Origin: an uncultured Methanobrevibacter sp.
Lineage (GTDB): Archaea; Methanobacteriota; Methanobacteria; Methanobacteriales; Methanobacteriaceae
Direction of reading: 5' to 3'
DNA: 55,824 nt
NCBI RefSeq assembly: GCF_902788255.1
Contig: NZ_CADAJR010000011.1
Location: forward strand, 1 to 55,824
Part shown: positions 26,521 through 35,620 of the stretch, piece after piece
Position numbering within the stretch: position 1 is the first letter of the stretch
How the letters are laid out: the number at the start of each line of letters is the position of its first letter
Notes under the pieces: model-generated
The model's database searches: none
What the model saw: the letters and a program-made list of their open reading frames with translations, nothing else
What the model was told of the DNA's origin: nothing
Translations under genes and position numbers: made by a program

Positions 26521-26886
26521 CTATTCCATAATCCTGATGTTTGATCCTTTAGGATTACTTTCCATAATTTCTTCAATTGAGATGCATTCTCCGCCTGCAG
26601 CTTCGATTTTTTCCTGTGCTTTAGCTGAGAATTTTAATGCTACAACATCTACTTTGTTTTCTAAATCACCATTTGATAAAACTTTACCAGGTACTAAGAC
26701 TGTTTCGTCCGCTTCAGCATGTCTTGAAATATCAGACAGATTCACTTCAGCGGTTCTTCTATTAGACCTTTCAAGTCTTTGTGCAACATCTTTCCAAATA
26801 GCTGCATCTTCGCTTCTTGATTGTTCATAAAGTTTATTAATAAGTTCAATAAGGTTAGGATTTGTTTTTACTACTTTCTTAACCAT
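26521..26886 (-). CDS. rpl18e: 50S ribosomal protein eL18
   Basis: 121 residues, archaeal/eukaryal protein related in fold to uL15. Recognised by TNPNLIELINKLYEQSR, NRRTAEVNLSDI and VLVPGKVLSNGDL. Its start codon overlaps the rpoD stop by one nucleotide, so the two are translationally coupled. Confidence 0.96.
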   Translation of the reverse strand: MVKKVVKTNPNLIELINKLYEQSRSEDAAIWKDVAQRLERSNRRTAEVNLSDISRHAEADETVLVPGKVLSNGDLENKVDVVALKFSAKAQEKIEAAGGECISIEEIMESNPKGSNIRIME

Positions 26887-27716
26887 TATTTACTTCCTCC
26901 TTCTTCACTAAATCTGATAAACTTATCCGCTTTTTCACCTAATACGTCACATGCTTTTAATAAAACTTCTTTAGGGGGCATTGCACCGTCAGTTTCGATC
27001 CTGAATATGAAATCGTTTGGACGGAATCCCACATTGATGTATCCGTTGTCAGATGCCCTTACACAACTTTTACACATGGTACAGTTTTCAACACCTAATA
27101 AAGGACTACCTTCATGTTCTTCCACGATTTTAATCTTTTTGGATCTTCTGTCTGATTTTAAAATGCCTCTTGGACATGCCTGTGCACAGTCGTAATCGAT
27201 TTCAATATCGTCATTGAAAGTGATTTCAGGATACTGTTTGTATGCACATACAGTTGTTGGCATCCATTTAGCATGCTCTTTTCCGTAACCAACTTTAGCT
27301 ACTGCTTCAATGTTGAGTTCTTCGCCTTCTTTTAGTTTTACTAAAGGAATAGTGTCGTATACTGGTTTAATTTTTGAGTCTGAAGATATTAAATCTTTAG
27401 AATAAACAACTTTAGGTCCGACTTCGTTTAAGGAGAACATGATTCCGTTCTCAAAGATGTCCCAATCGTCATCTTCAGGTAAAGACAATCCTTCGATTGC
27501 ATCCAAATCAGAAACTAAAGGAGTTAAACCAAGTCTATGAGCAAGTACCTCGTTAAACATTGCAGAATCATTTCTTATGATATTTACATCTTCAATAGCT
27601 ATTTTAGGAACATTGACCATTGCAGTCCTTCTGATAGCATTAATAAAAGGCACTTCTGCATCACGAACAATGAAAACAATTTCATCATCGCTTTGACTTC
27701 TAACTTCTATCTCCAT
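26886..27716 (-). CDS. rpoD: DNA-directed RNA polymerase subunit D
   Basis: Homologue of alpha/Rpb3, scaffold for polymerase assembly with subunit L. The dimerisation region includes VPFINAIRRTAMVNVPKIAIEDV. An inserted ferredoxin-like domain (about residues 165-230) keeps DCAQACPRGIL and CTMCKSCVRA, enough for one [4Fe-4S] cluster. The length of 276 is typical of cluster-bearing methanogen subunits. Order uS13-uS4-uS11-rpoD-eL18-uL13-uS9 parallels the bacterial alpha operon. Confidence 0.96.
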   Translation of the reverse strand: MEIEVRSQSDDEIVFIVRDAEVPFINAIRRTAMVNVPKIAIEDVNIIRNDSAMFNEVLAHRLGLTPLVSDLDAIEGLSLPEDDDWDIFENGIMFSLNEVGPKVVYSKDLISSDSKIKPVYDTIPLVKLKEGEELNIEAVAKVGYGKEHAKWMPTTVCAYKQYPEITFNDDIEIDYDCAQACPRGILKSDRRSKKIKIVEEHEGSPLLGVENCTMCKSCVRASDNGYINVGFRPNDFIFRIETDGAMPPKEVLLKACDVLGEKADKFIRFSEEGGSK

Positions 27717-27731
27717 ATTAAACCCTTCCGC

Positions 27732-28124
27732 TTAAACTCTTCTTCCTCTTTTACCACCAGGTCTTCCAGTACCGTCGTGAGGAATAGGAGTAATATCTTC
27801 GATTTTTCCTATTTTAATTCCAGCTCTTGCTAAAGCACGAATAGTTGCTTGTGCACCAGGTCCCGGACTTCTAGGTCCATTTCCACCAGGAGCTCTTACT
27901 TTAATATGTAATCCAACAAATCCTTTTTCTTTAGCATCATCAGCTATTCTAGTTGCTGCAGCCATTGCTGCGAATGGTGAAGCTTGTTGTCTGTCTGCAC
28001 GTACAACTTTTCCACCAGACCATTGTGAAATAGTTTCAGCACCAGTAATATCTGTTACAGTAATAATAGTGTTATTAAATGATGAGTAAATATTAGCTAT
28101 ACCCCATTTTTCATCTTTTGCCAT
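27732..28124 (-). CDS. rps11: 30S ribosomal protein uS11
   Basis: 130 residues. It shows [58 protein letters not shown] and the Arg-rich C-terminus [11 protein letters not shown]. It lines the mRNA channel of the platform. It lies between uS4 and rpoD with short gaps. Confidence 0.97.
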   Translation of the reverse strand: MAKDEKWGIANIYSSFNNTIITVTDITGAETISQWSGGKVVRADRQQASPFAAMAAATRIADDAKEKGFVGLHIKVRAPGGNGPRSPGPGAQATIRALARAGIKIGKIEDITPIPHDGTGRPGGKRGRRV

Positions 28125-28135
28125 AGTTACACCTT

Positions 28136-28675
28136 TTATTCTTCTGTATTAGCTTTATTATCCTTTGCATTGTTGTACTCTTCAATCTGTTTTGCTACAG
28201 GTGAAGAACGATAGAATCCAATATCATCTTCTTGACCGTTTAATACCACATAACTTGGTGAATTGATTTTTTTACCGTTTAATGCGATGTGGCCGTGTAC
28301 AACAAACATTCTTGCTTCTTTAGGAGTACGAGCTAAACCTTTTTGGTATACGATAGTTTGTAATCTTCTTCTTAAGATATCTTCAACGTTTAAGTCCAGG
28401 ATATCTTCAAGAGCTGCACCTTCAGGCAAAACACCGGTTCTAGCTAAGTGTCCTAATAATTGTAATTTTTCTTCTTTCATTTGATCAGTATCGAAACCAA
28501 GTAAGTATCTTGCTTCCCTACTGTATCTTCTGACTAAAGTATCAGCTTTCCAAATTTCTTTTTTGTTTTTTAAACCGTATTTAGTCATTAATTTATTTTC
28601 ATTTTTAATTCTTTCCGCATTCCAAGGATGTGGTGGTGTATTATACTTTTTCCTTGATTTTCTAGGTTGTCCCAT
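28136..28675 (-). CDS. rps4: 30S ribosomal protein uS4
   Basis: 179 residues. [19 protein letters not shown] is the archaeal N-terminus and [20 protein letters not shown] plus [20 protein letters not shown] form the S4 RNA-binding domain. It is a primary 16S rRNA binder. A 59-bp gap with a small ATTGAA/TTCAAT dyad and a T7 run separates it from uS13. Confidence 0.97.
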   Translation of the reverse strand: MGQPRKSRKKYNTPPHPWNAERIKNENKLMTKYGLKNKKEIWKADTLVRRYSREARYLLGFDTDQMKEEKLQLLGHLARTGVLPEGAALEDILDLNVEDILRRRLQTIVYQKGLARTPKEARMFVVHGHIALNGKKINSPSYVVLNGQEDDIGFYRSSPVAKQIEEYNNAKDNKANTEE

Positions 28676-28734
28676 TAAAACATCTCCTTATAAAATTGAA
28701 TTTCAATAATTTAAGTTATAAAAAAAGTTCTTGC

Positions 28735-29184
28735 CTATCCTCTTGAACGTTTTACACCAACTGAAGAACTTTTTCTGAAAGTAGATTTGGTTCTTTGACC
28801 TCTAACAGGTAAACCAACTTCATGTCTTCTACCTTTGTAACTTCTGGTCTTTTTCATTCTGTTTAAATCATCTCTTAAAGTCATGTCAAGATCTGATTCA
28901 ATCAAGTGAATGTTTTCACCGGTTACATAATCTTCTCTTCTGTTTAACATCCAAGCTGGGATGCCGTGGTCGAGAGGATTTTCTAAAATTTCTTCAATTT
29001 TTAAAACATCTTCGTCAGCAATGTATCCAATTTTAGCATCTAAATCTAAGTCTAAAACACGACACATAGTTTTAGATAAAGAGATTCCAACACCTTTGAT
29101 TTCAGTTAAAGCTTGTTCAATGGTTTTGTTACCACTGACGTCCTTTCTTGAAATACGTACTAAATGTTTGAATTCGTCTTCCAT
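28735..29184 (-). CDS. rps13: 30S ribosomal protein uS13
   Basis: 149 residues. It has [20 protein letters not shown], the helix-hairpin-helix region [16 protein letters not shown], and the basic C-terminus [16 protein letters not shown]. It bridges to the large subunit and contacts P-site tRNA. GGAGG precedes the ATG. It opens the second half of the superoperon, behind a leader with two hairpins. Confidence 0.97.
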   Translation of the reverse strand: MEDEFKHLVRISRKDVSGNKTIEQALTEIKGVGISLSKTMCRVLDLDLDAKIGYIADEDVLKIEEILENPLDHGIPAWMLNRREDYVTGENIHLIESDLDMTLRDDLNRMKKTRSYKGRRHEVGLPVRGQRTKSTFRKSSSVGVKRSRG

Positions 29185-29238
29185 TAAATAACCTCCATTT
29201 ATAGAGCGAACCTACGAGACGTAAAATATAGATTCGAA

Positions 29239-29297
29239 TGTTTTGAATTTCAAAACACAGTTTTTTCAACAGTTATAAACTTAGCCTACTGGCTAAG
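29239..29297 (-). promoter_or_regulatory. Two hairpins in the uS13 leader
   Basis: CTTAGCC-TACT-GGCTAAG (29280-29297) and TGTTTTGA-ATT-TCAAAACA (29239-29257) lie between tRNA-Ser and uS13. The first may terminate or help process the tRNA precursor; the second may be part of the uS13 5' UTR. An ATTCGAAT palindrome touches the second. Confidence 0.4.
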
Positions 29298-29365
29298 AGT
29301 GCAATAAATATCAGTTTAACAAGTATTTTTAAAATATCAAAAAAATATAGTTAAAAACTAATAAA

Positions 29366-29450
29366 CGCCGAGACTGGGATTTGAACCCAGGAGGGCTGAA
29401 CGCCCACGAGATTTCCAGTCTCGCGCCTTACCAGGCTAGACTATCTCGGC
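29366..29450 (-). tRNA. tRNA-Ser(GGA)
   Basis: An 85-nt gene folds into a complete cloverleaf: acceptor stem GCCGAGA/TCTCGGC, D arm, anticodon arm CGAGA-CTGGAAA-TCTCG with anticodon GGA, a long variable arm (GGGCG..CGCCC-type, GTGGGCGTTCAGCCCT) and T arm CTGGGTTTGAATCCCAG. The long variable arm and the G discriminator base are serine-specific in archaea. CCA is not encoded. The probable promoter, CCTTTATATAGG, lies about 75 nt upstream. It reads UCC and UCU codons. Confidence 0.95.
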
Positions 29451-29764
29451 ATTAAAATAGTTAGCAATACTTGCACATCATATTGTCTAGAATAATATGA
29501 TATAATAATATATTCATGTTAACCTATATAAAGGTTTGGTTAAACATGGGATTTTCAGAAAAATTATCCCATTTGAAAAAATTTTTATTTGAAAAATACG
29601 CAGAAATCTAAAGGAGAAATAAGTTCGCTTCACCTTAATTAAATAATTAGAGAAAAAATCGATTTCAACGTACTATTAATAGTTTAATTTAAATCCATTT
29701 AAAACTTATCAAAAAATAACAAATTTTATTTTATACAATACTATATTATTAATTAGGTGATATA
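29451..29764. promoter_or_regulatory. Divergent promoters of tRNA-Ser and lemA
   Basis: On the minus strand CTTTATATAGG (about 29524-29534) is the tRNA promoter, giving a leader of roughly 50 nt. On the plus strand TTTTATTTTATAC near 29727-29740 is the probable lemA TATA box, followed by GGTGAT before the lemA ATG. The middle (about 29560-29700) shows nothing else that I can support. Confidence 0.5.
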
Positions 29765-30325
29765 ATGGATATCCTATTTACAATAATAATGATAATACTG
29801 GTTATTTTTGTCATAGTGACATTTGTGCACATGTACAATAACCTGGTTGGACTTAGAAACCGTGTGAAAAACAGCTACGCACAAATAGACGTCCAACTTA
29901 AAAGAAGAAACGATCTGATACCTAATCTCGTCGAAACCGTAAAAGGTTATGCAGGCCATGAGAAAGGTGTTTTGGAAGAAGTTACAAAAGCAAGAACTGG
30001 AGTCATGAACGCAACAAGCATTGAGGAAACAAGCGCTGCGGACAATCAGTTGACCGGAGCATTGAAAACACTGTTTGCCGTTGCTGAAAACTACCCTGAC
30101 TTAAAAGCAAACAGCAATTTCCAACAATTGCAAACTGAATTAAGCGAAACTGAAGACAAGATCGCCTATGCAAGACAATTCTACAATGATGTTGTCTTGA
30201 AATACAACAACGCTTGCCAACAATTCCCAAGCAGCCTCATGGCAAAACTATTCAGATTTAAGGAAGAAAGCTATTTCGAAGCTCCTGCAAGTGAAACAGC
30301 CGTGCCGGAAGTGAAATTTGAGTAG
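29765..30325 (+). CDS. LemA family protein
   Basis: A 186-residue protein with one N-terminal membrane segment (about residues 3-22, rich in Ile/Val/Met) followed by the LemA helical domain: [39 protein letters not shown] and [20 protein letters not shown]. Function is unknown in archaea; bacterial LemA is linked to membrane stress and proteins with TPM or DUF2207 domains. It is paired with a DUF2207 gene, the usual partner. Confidence 0.92.
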   Translation: MDILFTIIMIILVIFVIVTFVHMYNNLVGLRNRVKNSYAQIDVQLKRRNDLIPNLVETVKGYAGHEKGVLEEVTKARTGVMNATSIEETSAADNQLTGALKTLFAVAENYPDLKANSNFQQLQTELSETEDKIAYARQFYNDVVLKYNNACQQFPSSLMAKLFRFKEESYFEAPASETAVPEVKFE

Positions 30326-30334
30326 GTGAATTAT

Positions 30335-32107
30335 ATGAATGTTAAAAACACATTTATTATAATTCTACTTTTTTTATTATTATTTTCAACCCTAAGCGCA
30401 GTATCCGCAGATGACGACAGAAGTTACACTATAGATCAGGCATTGATTGATCTGACAGTTGAAAGTAATGGTCTTTTGCATGTGGAAGAGGAGTATGATT
30501 ACTCTTTTGACGGTCAATTTAACGGAGTTTATCGTGACATTCCACTGAAGGCTGGAGAAAGCATTGAAAACATCAAAGTTTATGCCGAGGGAGCATATCC
30601 AGTTCTTCAAGAAAGCGATGACAACGGATACAAGCATCTGAAAATCTATTTATACTCCGATGCAGCACATACAAAAGGAATCAAAGACTGTGACGTTAAA
30701 ATCCATATCCAGTATGACATGAAAAATGTCGTTACTCTTTTTAATGATGTTGGAGGACTCCAATACAAACTCTGGGGCGATGAGTGGGACGTTGGAGTTG
30801 GAGGAGTATACATTACAGTGACACTGCCCGGTAAAACCGGCAACGAATACTTCCTTAATCCACAGGAATTCAACGCAACAAGTGATTTGAAGGGAAATAC
30901 AATAACTGCAGAAAGTAACAGCATTCCGAAAGGTGACTTTTATGAACTTCTTGTCCTTATGCCGCTGGATGATTTCGGCAATGCAACATATGCAAAGCAT
31001 GTCGACTACAACGGACGGGACATGATAATGAAAAACCTCAACGACAGTGTCAACGGACGTAATTTCTGGAACACAACATACGTTGTTTTGGGATTGCTTT
31101 CACTTTTAAGTCCTCTAGTTGCTGTATTTACCTACATCAAATACGGAAGGGAACCGAAAGTCGACTATGATGGAATATATGAAAGGGAACTTCCGACCGA
31201 CGATCCACCGGAAGTTGTAAATGCAATTTATGCGCAGGGAGAAATTGGAACACCAAACATGGACGGGTTTGAAGCATGTATCTTGAATCTGATTGACAAG
31301 AAAGTTTTAAACATCCAAACCGTAACCAATCCTGATACCGATACAAACGATTTGTACCTTAAATTCAGCGGAGATACATCAGAGCTAAAAGCCAACGAAA
31401 AGCAGGTTTATGACATACTGCATAACTTTGCCAATGGAGACACACTGAACATGTCAAGTCTGAATACAAGATTATCCAATGAAAGCAATGCAAAATGGTT
31501 CATGGACCAGTACAATACATGGAGGGATCAGGTATCAAACGAAGTGAAAGGCAAGGTTGAAGAGGAATTCAATGACACAGGTACCACAATCATTTCAGCC
31601 TTAGGCATTTTAGGACTGGCTGCAGGGGTCATCATGGCAATTTTGGGAATGTGGAGTGAACTCAACAGCAGCGGTTATACTGTTGCCGGAGGAGTATTCC
31701 TGATAATATTTTCAATTTTACTCACAAGATTGGACGACGACAAATTCGGACAATGGAAAGCTGAAGGGCGTGTGAGATATCTCAAATGGAAAAACTTCAA
31801 GAAGTTTTTAAAAGACAACAGTTTAATTAACGAACACCCTCCAGAATCAATAGTTGTTTGGAGAAAGTACCTGATTTATGGTGCGGCCCTTGGAGTAGCA
31901 GACAAGGTTTATGAAAACATGAAACTGCAGGAGATTCCAACAGGATACTATGATGATGACATCTTCCTATACCACAGCTACGGAGGATACTACATGATGC
32001 ATGCAGCATTTATGTCCGGCCAAAGTACTGTAAACTCATCATCAAGCTCCGGAGGCTTCGGTGGCCTTGGCGGAGGATCAGGTGGTGGAGGTGGAGGAGC
32101 GTTCTAG
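30335..32107 (+). CDS. DUF2207 membrane protein
   Basis: A 590-residue protein with a signal peptide (MNVKNTFIIILLFLLLFST, cleavage near VSA-DDD), an extracellular beta domain (about 30-235), a membrane segment near 245-265 (TTYVVLGLLSLLSPLVAVF), a cytoplasmic region, a membrane pair near 420-465, and a Gly/Ser-rich tail ending GGGGGGAF. This is the DUF2207 layout. I start at the ATG with GGTGA upstream; a GTG three codons earlier is possible. It follows lemA by 9 nt. T-rich DNA after the stop should terminate both. Confidence 0.9.
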   Translation: MNVKNTFIIILLFLLLFSTLSAVSADDDRSYTIDQALIDLTVESNGLLHVEEEYDYSFDGQFNGVYRDIPLKAGESIENIKVYAEGAYPVLQESDDNGYKHLKIYLYSDAAHTKGIKDCDVKIHIQYDMKNVVTLFNDVGGLQYKLWGDEWDVGVGGVYITVTLPGKTGNEYFLNPQEFNATSDLKGNTITAESNSIPKGDFYELLVLMPLDDFGNATYAKHVDYNGRDMIMKNLNDSVNGRNFWNTTYVVLGLLSLLSPLVAVFTYIKYGREPKVDYDGIYERELPTDDPPEVVNAIYAQGEIGTPNMDGFEACILNLIDKKVLNIQTVTNPDTDTNDLYLKFSGDTSELKANEKQVYDILHNFANGDTLNMSSLNTRLSNESNAKWFMDQYNTWRDQVSNEVKGKVEEEFNDTGTTIISALGILGLAAGVIMAILGMWSELNSSGYTVAGGVFLIIFSILLTRLDDDKFGQWKAEGRVRYLKWKNFKKFLKDNSLINEHPPESIVVWRKYLIYGAALGVADKVYENMKLQEIPTGYYDDDIFLYHSYGGYYMMHAAFMSGQSTVNSSSSSGGFGGLGGGSGGGGGGAF

Positions 32108-32277
32108 CTTCCCACTTCATTTATTTTTTATATATATCCTCTTTTTAATCGTGAAATTCATTGATTAGCCTGTCTCATTATTAAAATATTATTTATGAAG
32201 AAATGATAATTAATAAAATTAAAAGAAAAATAATGAAAATAAGCAATTTAAAAAAAATCAAAAACTGGACAGATTAA
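32108..32277. terminator. Convergent terminator region of DUF2207 gene and cbf5
   Basis: Plus-strand T-runs (TTTATTTTTTATATATATCC, then CTCTTTTTAATC) directly follow the DUF2207 stop, the archaeal oligo-T type of terminator. The minus strand past cbf5 has TTTTTTTAAATTGC and TTTTTCTTTTAATT for the superoperon. No gene is seen. Confidence 0.5.
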
Positions 32278-33243
32278 TTATTTCCAGAACCTTGGATATG
32301 TGTCAGGTTTCATGAATACCTTACTAACATTGACAGCAAATCCACTGTCAGCTTCCAGAATCTCATTTGAAGTCAGCAATGAGTTTCCAGCTCCAACCAG
32401 TTCACCTTTCATGGTCTCAATTGCCACAATATCATTTTTCTGGATGTTATCTGCCAACTCAACAATTCCACCGTTTGCAAGATCCGCTCCATGGCAAACC
32501 GCATCCACTGCAGAATCCTTAACTATTATTTTAGGCAAGTAATCGGCGGCCCTTTCCATTGGCATGATTGCATCTCTAAGGAATGATTCATCACCGTCTT
32601 CCTTCCAGAAGTGATATGCATCAGTCACATCCTGCAATGTAACCAGATTATTTTTCTCATTAAAAGAACCGACCTGGGTTCTTCTAAGTTCTGCCATATG
32701 TGCCCCTACACCTAATGCCTCACCGATATTGTGACAGTAGGTTCTCACATAAGTTCCAGCCTCACAACCGATTCTGAATAATACGTCACGACCTTCTATT
32801 TCATAGATTGTGGAATAGTAGATGTTACGAGTTCTCAGTTCACGTTTTACTGCACTTTTAATAGGAGGCAATTGGAAAATCTTGCCTGTAAATTCGGCAA
32901 AAACTTCACGGATTCTATCCTCATCCACATCCTGGTGGAATGTCAAAAGACAGACATATTCCTTTGGAGCAGTCAACAGTAACTGAATTGCACGGGTAGC
33001 GTCATTCAATCCCACCGGCAGGATACCGGTTACCTTTGGATCAAGTGTTCCACCGTGACCTGATTTTTCCAGATTTAAAATACGTTTAACCCAAGAGTCT
33101 ATTTCATGAGATGTAGGTCCTGAAGGCTTATCCAGATTAATTACTCCTTTTGAGATATAATCAGTCATTTCACGTTCTTCGGGTTTGCATCCGAATTCGG
33201 GATTTGTAAAGCTTTCAGATTTTCTAACCATATTGAATTTCAT
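32278..33243 (-). CDS. cbf5: tRNA/rRNA pseudouridine synthase Cbf5
   Basis: Catalytic subunit of archaeal H/ACA ribonucleoproteins, also able to make tRNA pseudouridine 55. The catalytic Asp68 is in GHGGTLDPKVTGILPVG; KSAVKRELRTRNIYY and GCEAGTYVRTYCHNIG are the other TruB motifs. A C-terminal PUA domain begins near residue 235 (LPKIIVKDSAVDAVCHGADL). The length of 321 is normal. It ends the first half of the superoperon, 70 nt after eL14. Confidence 0.95.
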   Translation of the reverse strand: MKFNMVRKSESFTNPEFGCKPEEREMTDYISKGVINLDKPSGPTSHEIDSWVKRILNLEKSGHGGTLDPKVTGILPVGLNDATRAIQLLLTAPKEYVCLLTFHQDVDEDRIREVFAEFTGKIFQLPPIKSAVKRELRTRNIYYSTIYEIEGRDVLFRIGCEAGTYVRTYCHNIGEALGVGAHMAELRRTQVGSFNEKNNLVTLQDVTDAYHFWKEDGDESFLRDAIMPMERAADYLPKIIVKDSAVDAVCHGADLANGGIVELADNIQKNDIVAIETMKGELVGAGNSLLTSNEILEADSGFAVNVSKVFMKPDTYPRFWK

Positions 33244-33312
33244 GAAAAATACCCTTTAAAAAAATAGTAAATAAAAAAAGTTTATGAATAATTAGTAATT
33301 ATTCATTGAATT

Positions 33313-33534
33313 TTATAAGTCAGCTAAAGCTGCTTTAATAGAGTCGATGTCACCGGAAACGTCGATGGAATCTTCGGTTGGTTCTAAGTGAGCAATGTTA
33401 CATCTTCTGTTTTTAACTGCTTCACCAACAACTTCTACAAAGTTTTCATCGATAATTTCAACGATTGCACATTTTTCGCCAGCTTCTCTACCAGCGATTT
33501 TTACACATACTCTACCTACTTCGATTGATGCCAT
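33313..33534 (-). CDS. rpl14e: 50S ribosomal protein eL14
   Basis: 73 residues, the short archaeal form: MASIEVGRVCVKIAGREAGE and CAIVEIIDENFVEVVG are KOW-like segments. It directly follows cmk with the stop and start adjacent, in the conserved cmk-eL14-cbf5 order. Confidence 0.95.
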   Translation of the reverse strand: MASIEVGRVCVKIAGREAGEKCAIVEIIDENFVEVVGEAVKNRRCNIAHLEPTEDSIDVSGDIDSIKAALADL

Positions 33535-34056
33535 TTATATCACCTTTAATGTTTGAATAATGATTTCTGATACGTTTTCAGGATTGAAAGTATCAGTGTT
33601 TATAATTATGTCATAGATATCCATATTGGAAATGTCAATGTTATGGATTTCCATGTATCTTAAGGCTTCACTCTCTTCACGAGTAATGATTTCCTCTTTG
33701 GCCACTTCCACAGTCTTGTCTTCCCTTTCAGCTATCCGTTTAGATCTAACATCAAATGGAGTTACTAACCATACTCTTAAATCGGCATTATCAACAAAGA
33801 ATGCTGATAATCTACCTTCAACTATAAGGTTTTCTGCTTCACTAGCCTTTTGAGCTTGCCTTTTGTCAATTTCTTTATCAATATCATCATTACCTTCAGC
33901 AAATTCACTAAATTCAAGAACGCTCATACCCCTTTCAGCAGCCATTTCTCTGAAGACAAATCCTGCAGAAATATAAGGAATATCCAACTTTTCTGAGAGT
34001 AACTCAGCAGTGGTTGTTGTTCCTGTTCCAGCCAATCCGCCGATAGTAATTATCAT
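33535..34056 (-). CDS. cmk: Cytidylate kinase (archaeal type)
   Basis: A 173-residue P-loop kinase phosphorylating CMP/dCMP. The P-loop is IGGLAGTGTTTTAELLS, and VWLVTPFDVRSKRIAERE holds the lid arginines. Archaeal Cmk is shorter than bacterial. Its start overlaps the eL34 stop by one nucleotide. Location inside a ribosomal operon is conserved in archaea. Confidence 0.94.
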   Translation of the reverse strand: MIITIGGLAGTGTTTTAELLSEKLDIPYISAGFVFREMAAERGMSVLEFSEFAEGNDDIDKEIDKRQAQKASEAENLIVEGRLSAFFVDNADLRVWLVTPFDVRSKRIAEREDKTVEVAKEEIITREESEALRYMEIHNIDISNMDIYDIIINTDTFNPENVSEIIIQTLKVI

Positions 34057-34322
34057 TATTTTCTAGCCTCGTTTTTGAAATGTTTACGAGCACAGCTTGA
34101 ACATAAGTAACCACCGTATGGACGGTTAGGTCTTTTAGCTGTTTTTGATAATTTTCCAATTTCGTATGGACGTCCACGAGGAACTCCATGTAATACTTTA
34201 CCACATTCAGCACAAACATGCTTAGATGGTTTTTTCTTTTTATATCTTAAAACATTGTCCCCACCGGGAGTGTTTTTGTGAACTCTTTTATATGATCTTG
34301 ATCTAAACCTATTTGCAGGCAT
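34056..34322 (-). CDS. rpl34e: 50S ribosomal protein eL34
   Basis: 88 residues with [20 protein letters not shown] at the N-terminus, a zinc site formed by CAECGK and CSSC, and [20 protein letters not shown]. It precedes cmk. A 112-bp gap upstream contains a possible internal promoter. Confidence 0.96.
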   Translation of the reverse strand: MPANRFRSRSYKRVHKNTPGGDNVLRYKKKKPSKHVCAECGKVLHGVPRGRPYEIGKLSKTAKRPNRPYGGYLCSSCARKHFKNEARK

Positions 34323-34367
34323 TTAATCACCTTTATAATAATTTTTAATAAATAATTGTGTAATAGC

Positions 34368-34400
34368 GTATTCAAAATAGAATACTATAATATATCTTTT
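34368..34400 (-). promoter_or_regulatory. Possible internal promoter before eL34
   Basis: On the minus strand AAAAGATATATTATAG (about 34386-34400) resembles a TATA box; the inverted repeat GTATTC/GAATAC (34368-34385) follows. The gap is unusually long for this operon, and EMC3-like and eL34 genes could be uncoupled here. Confidence 0.4.
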
Positions 34401-34434
34401 TCATCATTAATAAATGTATGGAAAAAGGGTTGAT

Positions 34435-35013
34435 TTAGAACCCTTGTTTAAATCCTAAGAATTTTCTTAGTATCTGACTCATACCGAAGGTACAAATCAT
34501 ATACCATAATAACCATCCAATACCATATGGGATAGTTGCATTTCCACCATATAAGAAATGACCTATGAAATGCCAGAATGGTGTTAATGTAACCCAATAA
34601 ACGGAAGGAGGTAATATAACAACCAAACCACTGATGACAGATGTCCTCATCCAAAAGAATATCAGAATAATCGGAACAAAAGTTACGATCATAGGTTTGA
34701 ATGAATTGGTCATCATTTTACTTTGGTCCTGCATCATTTCAGTCTGTCTTGCCTGAAGTTCAGCAATCTTTTTACCGTCCCCTCTCTTTTGAGCATCACG
34801 CAATTCTTTCTGGAAAGCCTTGTTACGTTCTTGGATTTCATTCATTTCATCTTGGTCAACTAAATATTTATTTGCAATAGTTGTAATTAATGAAACAATA
34901 AATGCAATGATTAATACGGTCAATGCCGGATTAGTTGGATTCGGATCAATAGACAAAATTGGATTAAAAATAGCATTCAATGCTCCATAAACCATTCCCA
35001 TTGGATCTGCCAT
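34435..35013 (-). CDS. EMC3/TMCO1-like membrane insertase (DUF106)
   Basis: A 192-residue membrane protein of the Oxa1/YidC/EMC3/Get1 superfamily in its archaeal DUF106 form. There is one segment at about residues 28-48, a cytoplasmic coiled coil (NEIQERNKAFQKELRDAQKR, then LQARQTEMMQDQSKMM), and further membrane segments from about 108 onward. It is thought to insert nascent membrane proteins. Placement next to secY and adkA fits a cotranslational role. Confidence 0.92.
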   Translation of the reverse strand: MADPMGMVYGALNAIFNPILSIDPNPTNPALTVLIIAFIVSLITTIANKYLVDQDEMNEIQERNKAFQKELRDAQKRGDGKKIAELQARQTEMMQDQSKMMTNSFKPMIVTFVPIILIFFWMRTSVISGLVVILPPSVYWVTLTPFWHFIGHFLYGGNATIPYGIGWLLWYMICTFGMSQILRKFLGFKQGF

Positions 35014-35023
35014 GATTATACCC

Positions 35024-35584
35024 CTATAAGTTTAATACATTCACTAATTTTTTAACTGAAGAATTTAAATGATTATCATGATTTGAAATGATTTTTACAG
35101 TAGCTCCAGTTAAAGTAGCATAAGCCATTGAAGTAGCCCTGTTCATTTGTTGATGTAATTCAATATCTTTGACTTTTTGAAGGTCTCTTTCACGAGTATC
35201 ATCATTCAATCTTCTGTAAATGATTTCATCAGGATGTGCTTCAACTAAGATGAACTGATCTGGCTGTAATTGTTCCAATACCCAAATCGGTAATCCTGGC
35301 AAGAATCCTGCAGGAGTGTTGATAGTACAGTGGGTATCAACAATAATATTGTCCTTTTCAGATCTAGCCTTGATCTCTTTAGCTGCTTTAGCCTGAATGT
35401 CTCTTTGTGTTTCAGCAGGCAATTTTCTTAAAGCGTCCCTATCATTTACAATTTTTTCTTTGATTGCAATTTCAGTCATTATGTCCCCGTAGTTCAGGTG
35501 AACATAATCTACTTCTTCTAAAGCTTTACCAAGTAAAGTTGTACTTCCAGAACCTGGAATCCCTGTTAATACTACTAATTTCAT
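35024..35584 (-). CDS. adkA: Adenylate kinase (archaeal AdkA)
   Basis: A 186-residue P-loop kinase balancing ATP, ADP and AMP. The P-loop is LTGIPGSGSTTLLGKALE; IVDTHCTINTPAGFLPGLP and ILVEAHPDEIIYRRLNDD are family segments. The archaeal trimeric type differs from bacterial Adk. In bacteria adk also follows secY, so the neighbourhood is shared across domains. Confidence 0.95.
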   Translation of the reverse strand: MKLVVLTGIPGSGSTTLLGKALEEVDYVHLNYGDIMTEIAIKEKIVNDRDALRKLPAETQRDIQAKAAKEIKARSEKDNIIVDTHCTINTPAGFLPGLPIWVLEQLQPDQFILVEAHPDEIIYRRLNDDTRERDLQKVKDIELHQQMNRATSMAYATLTGATVKIISNHDNHLNSSVKKLVNVLNL

Positions 35585-35620
35585 TTTAATCCCTCACCTT
35601 AATAATGAGATGGAGAAGAG

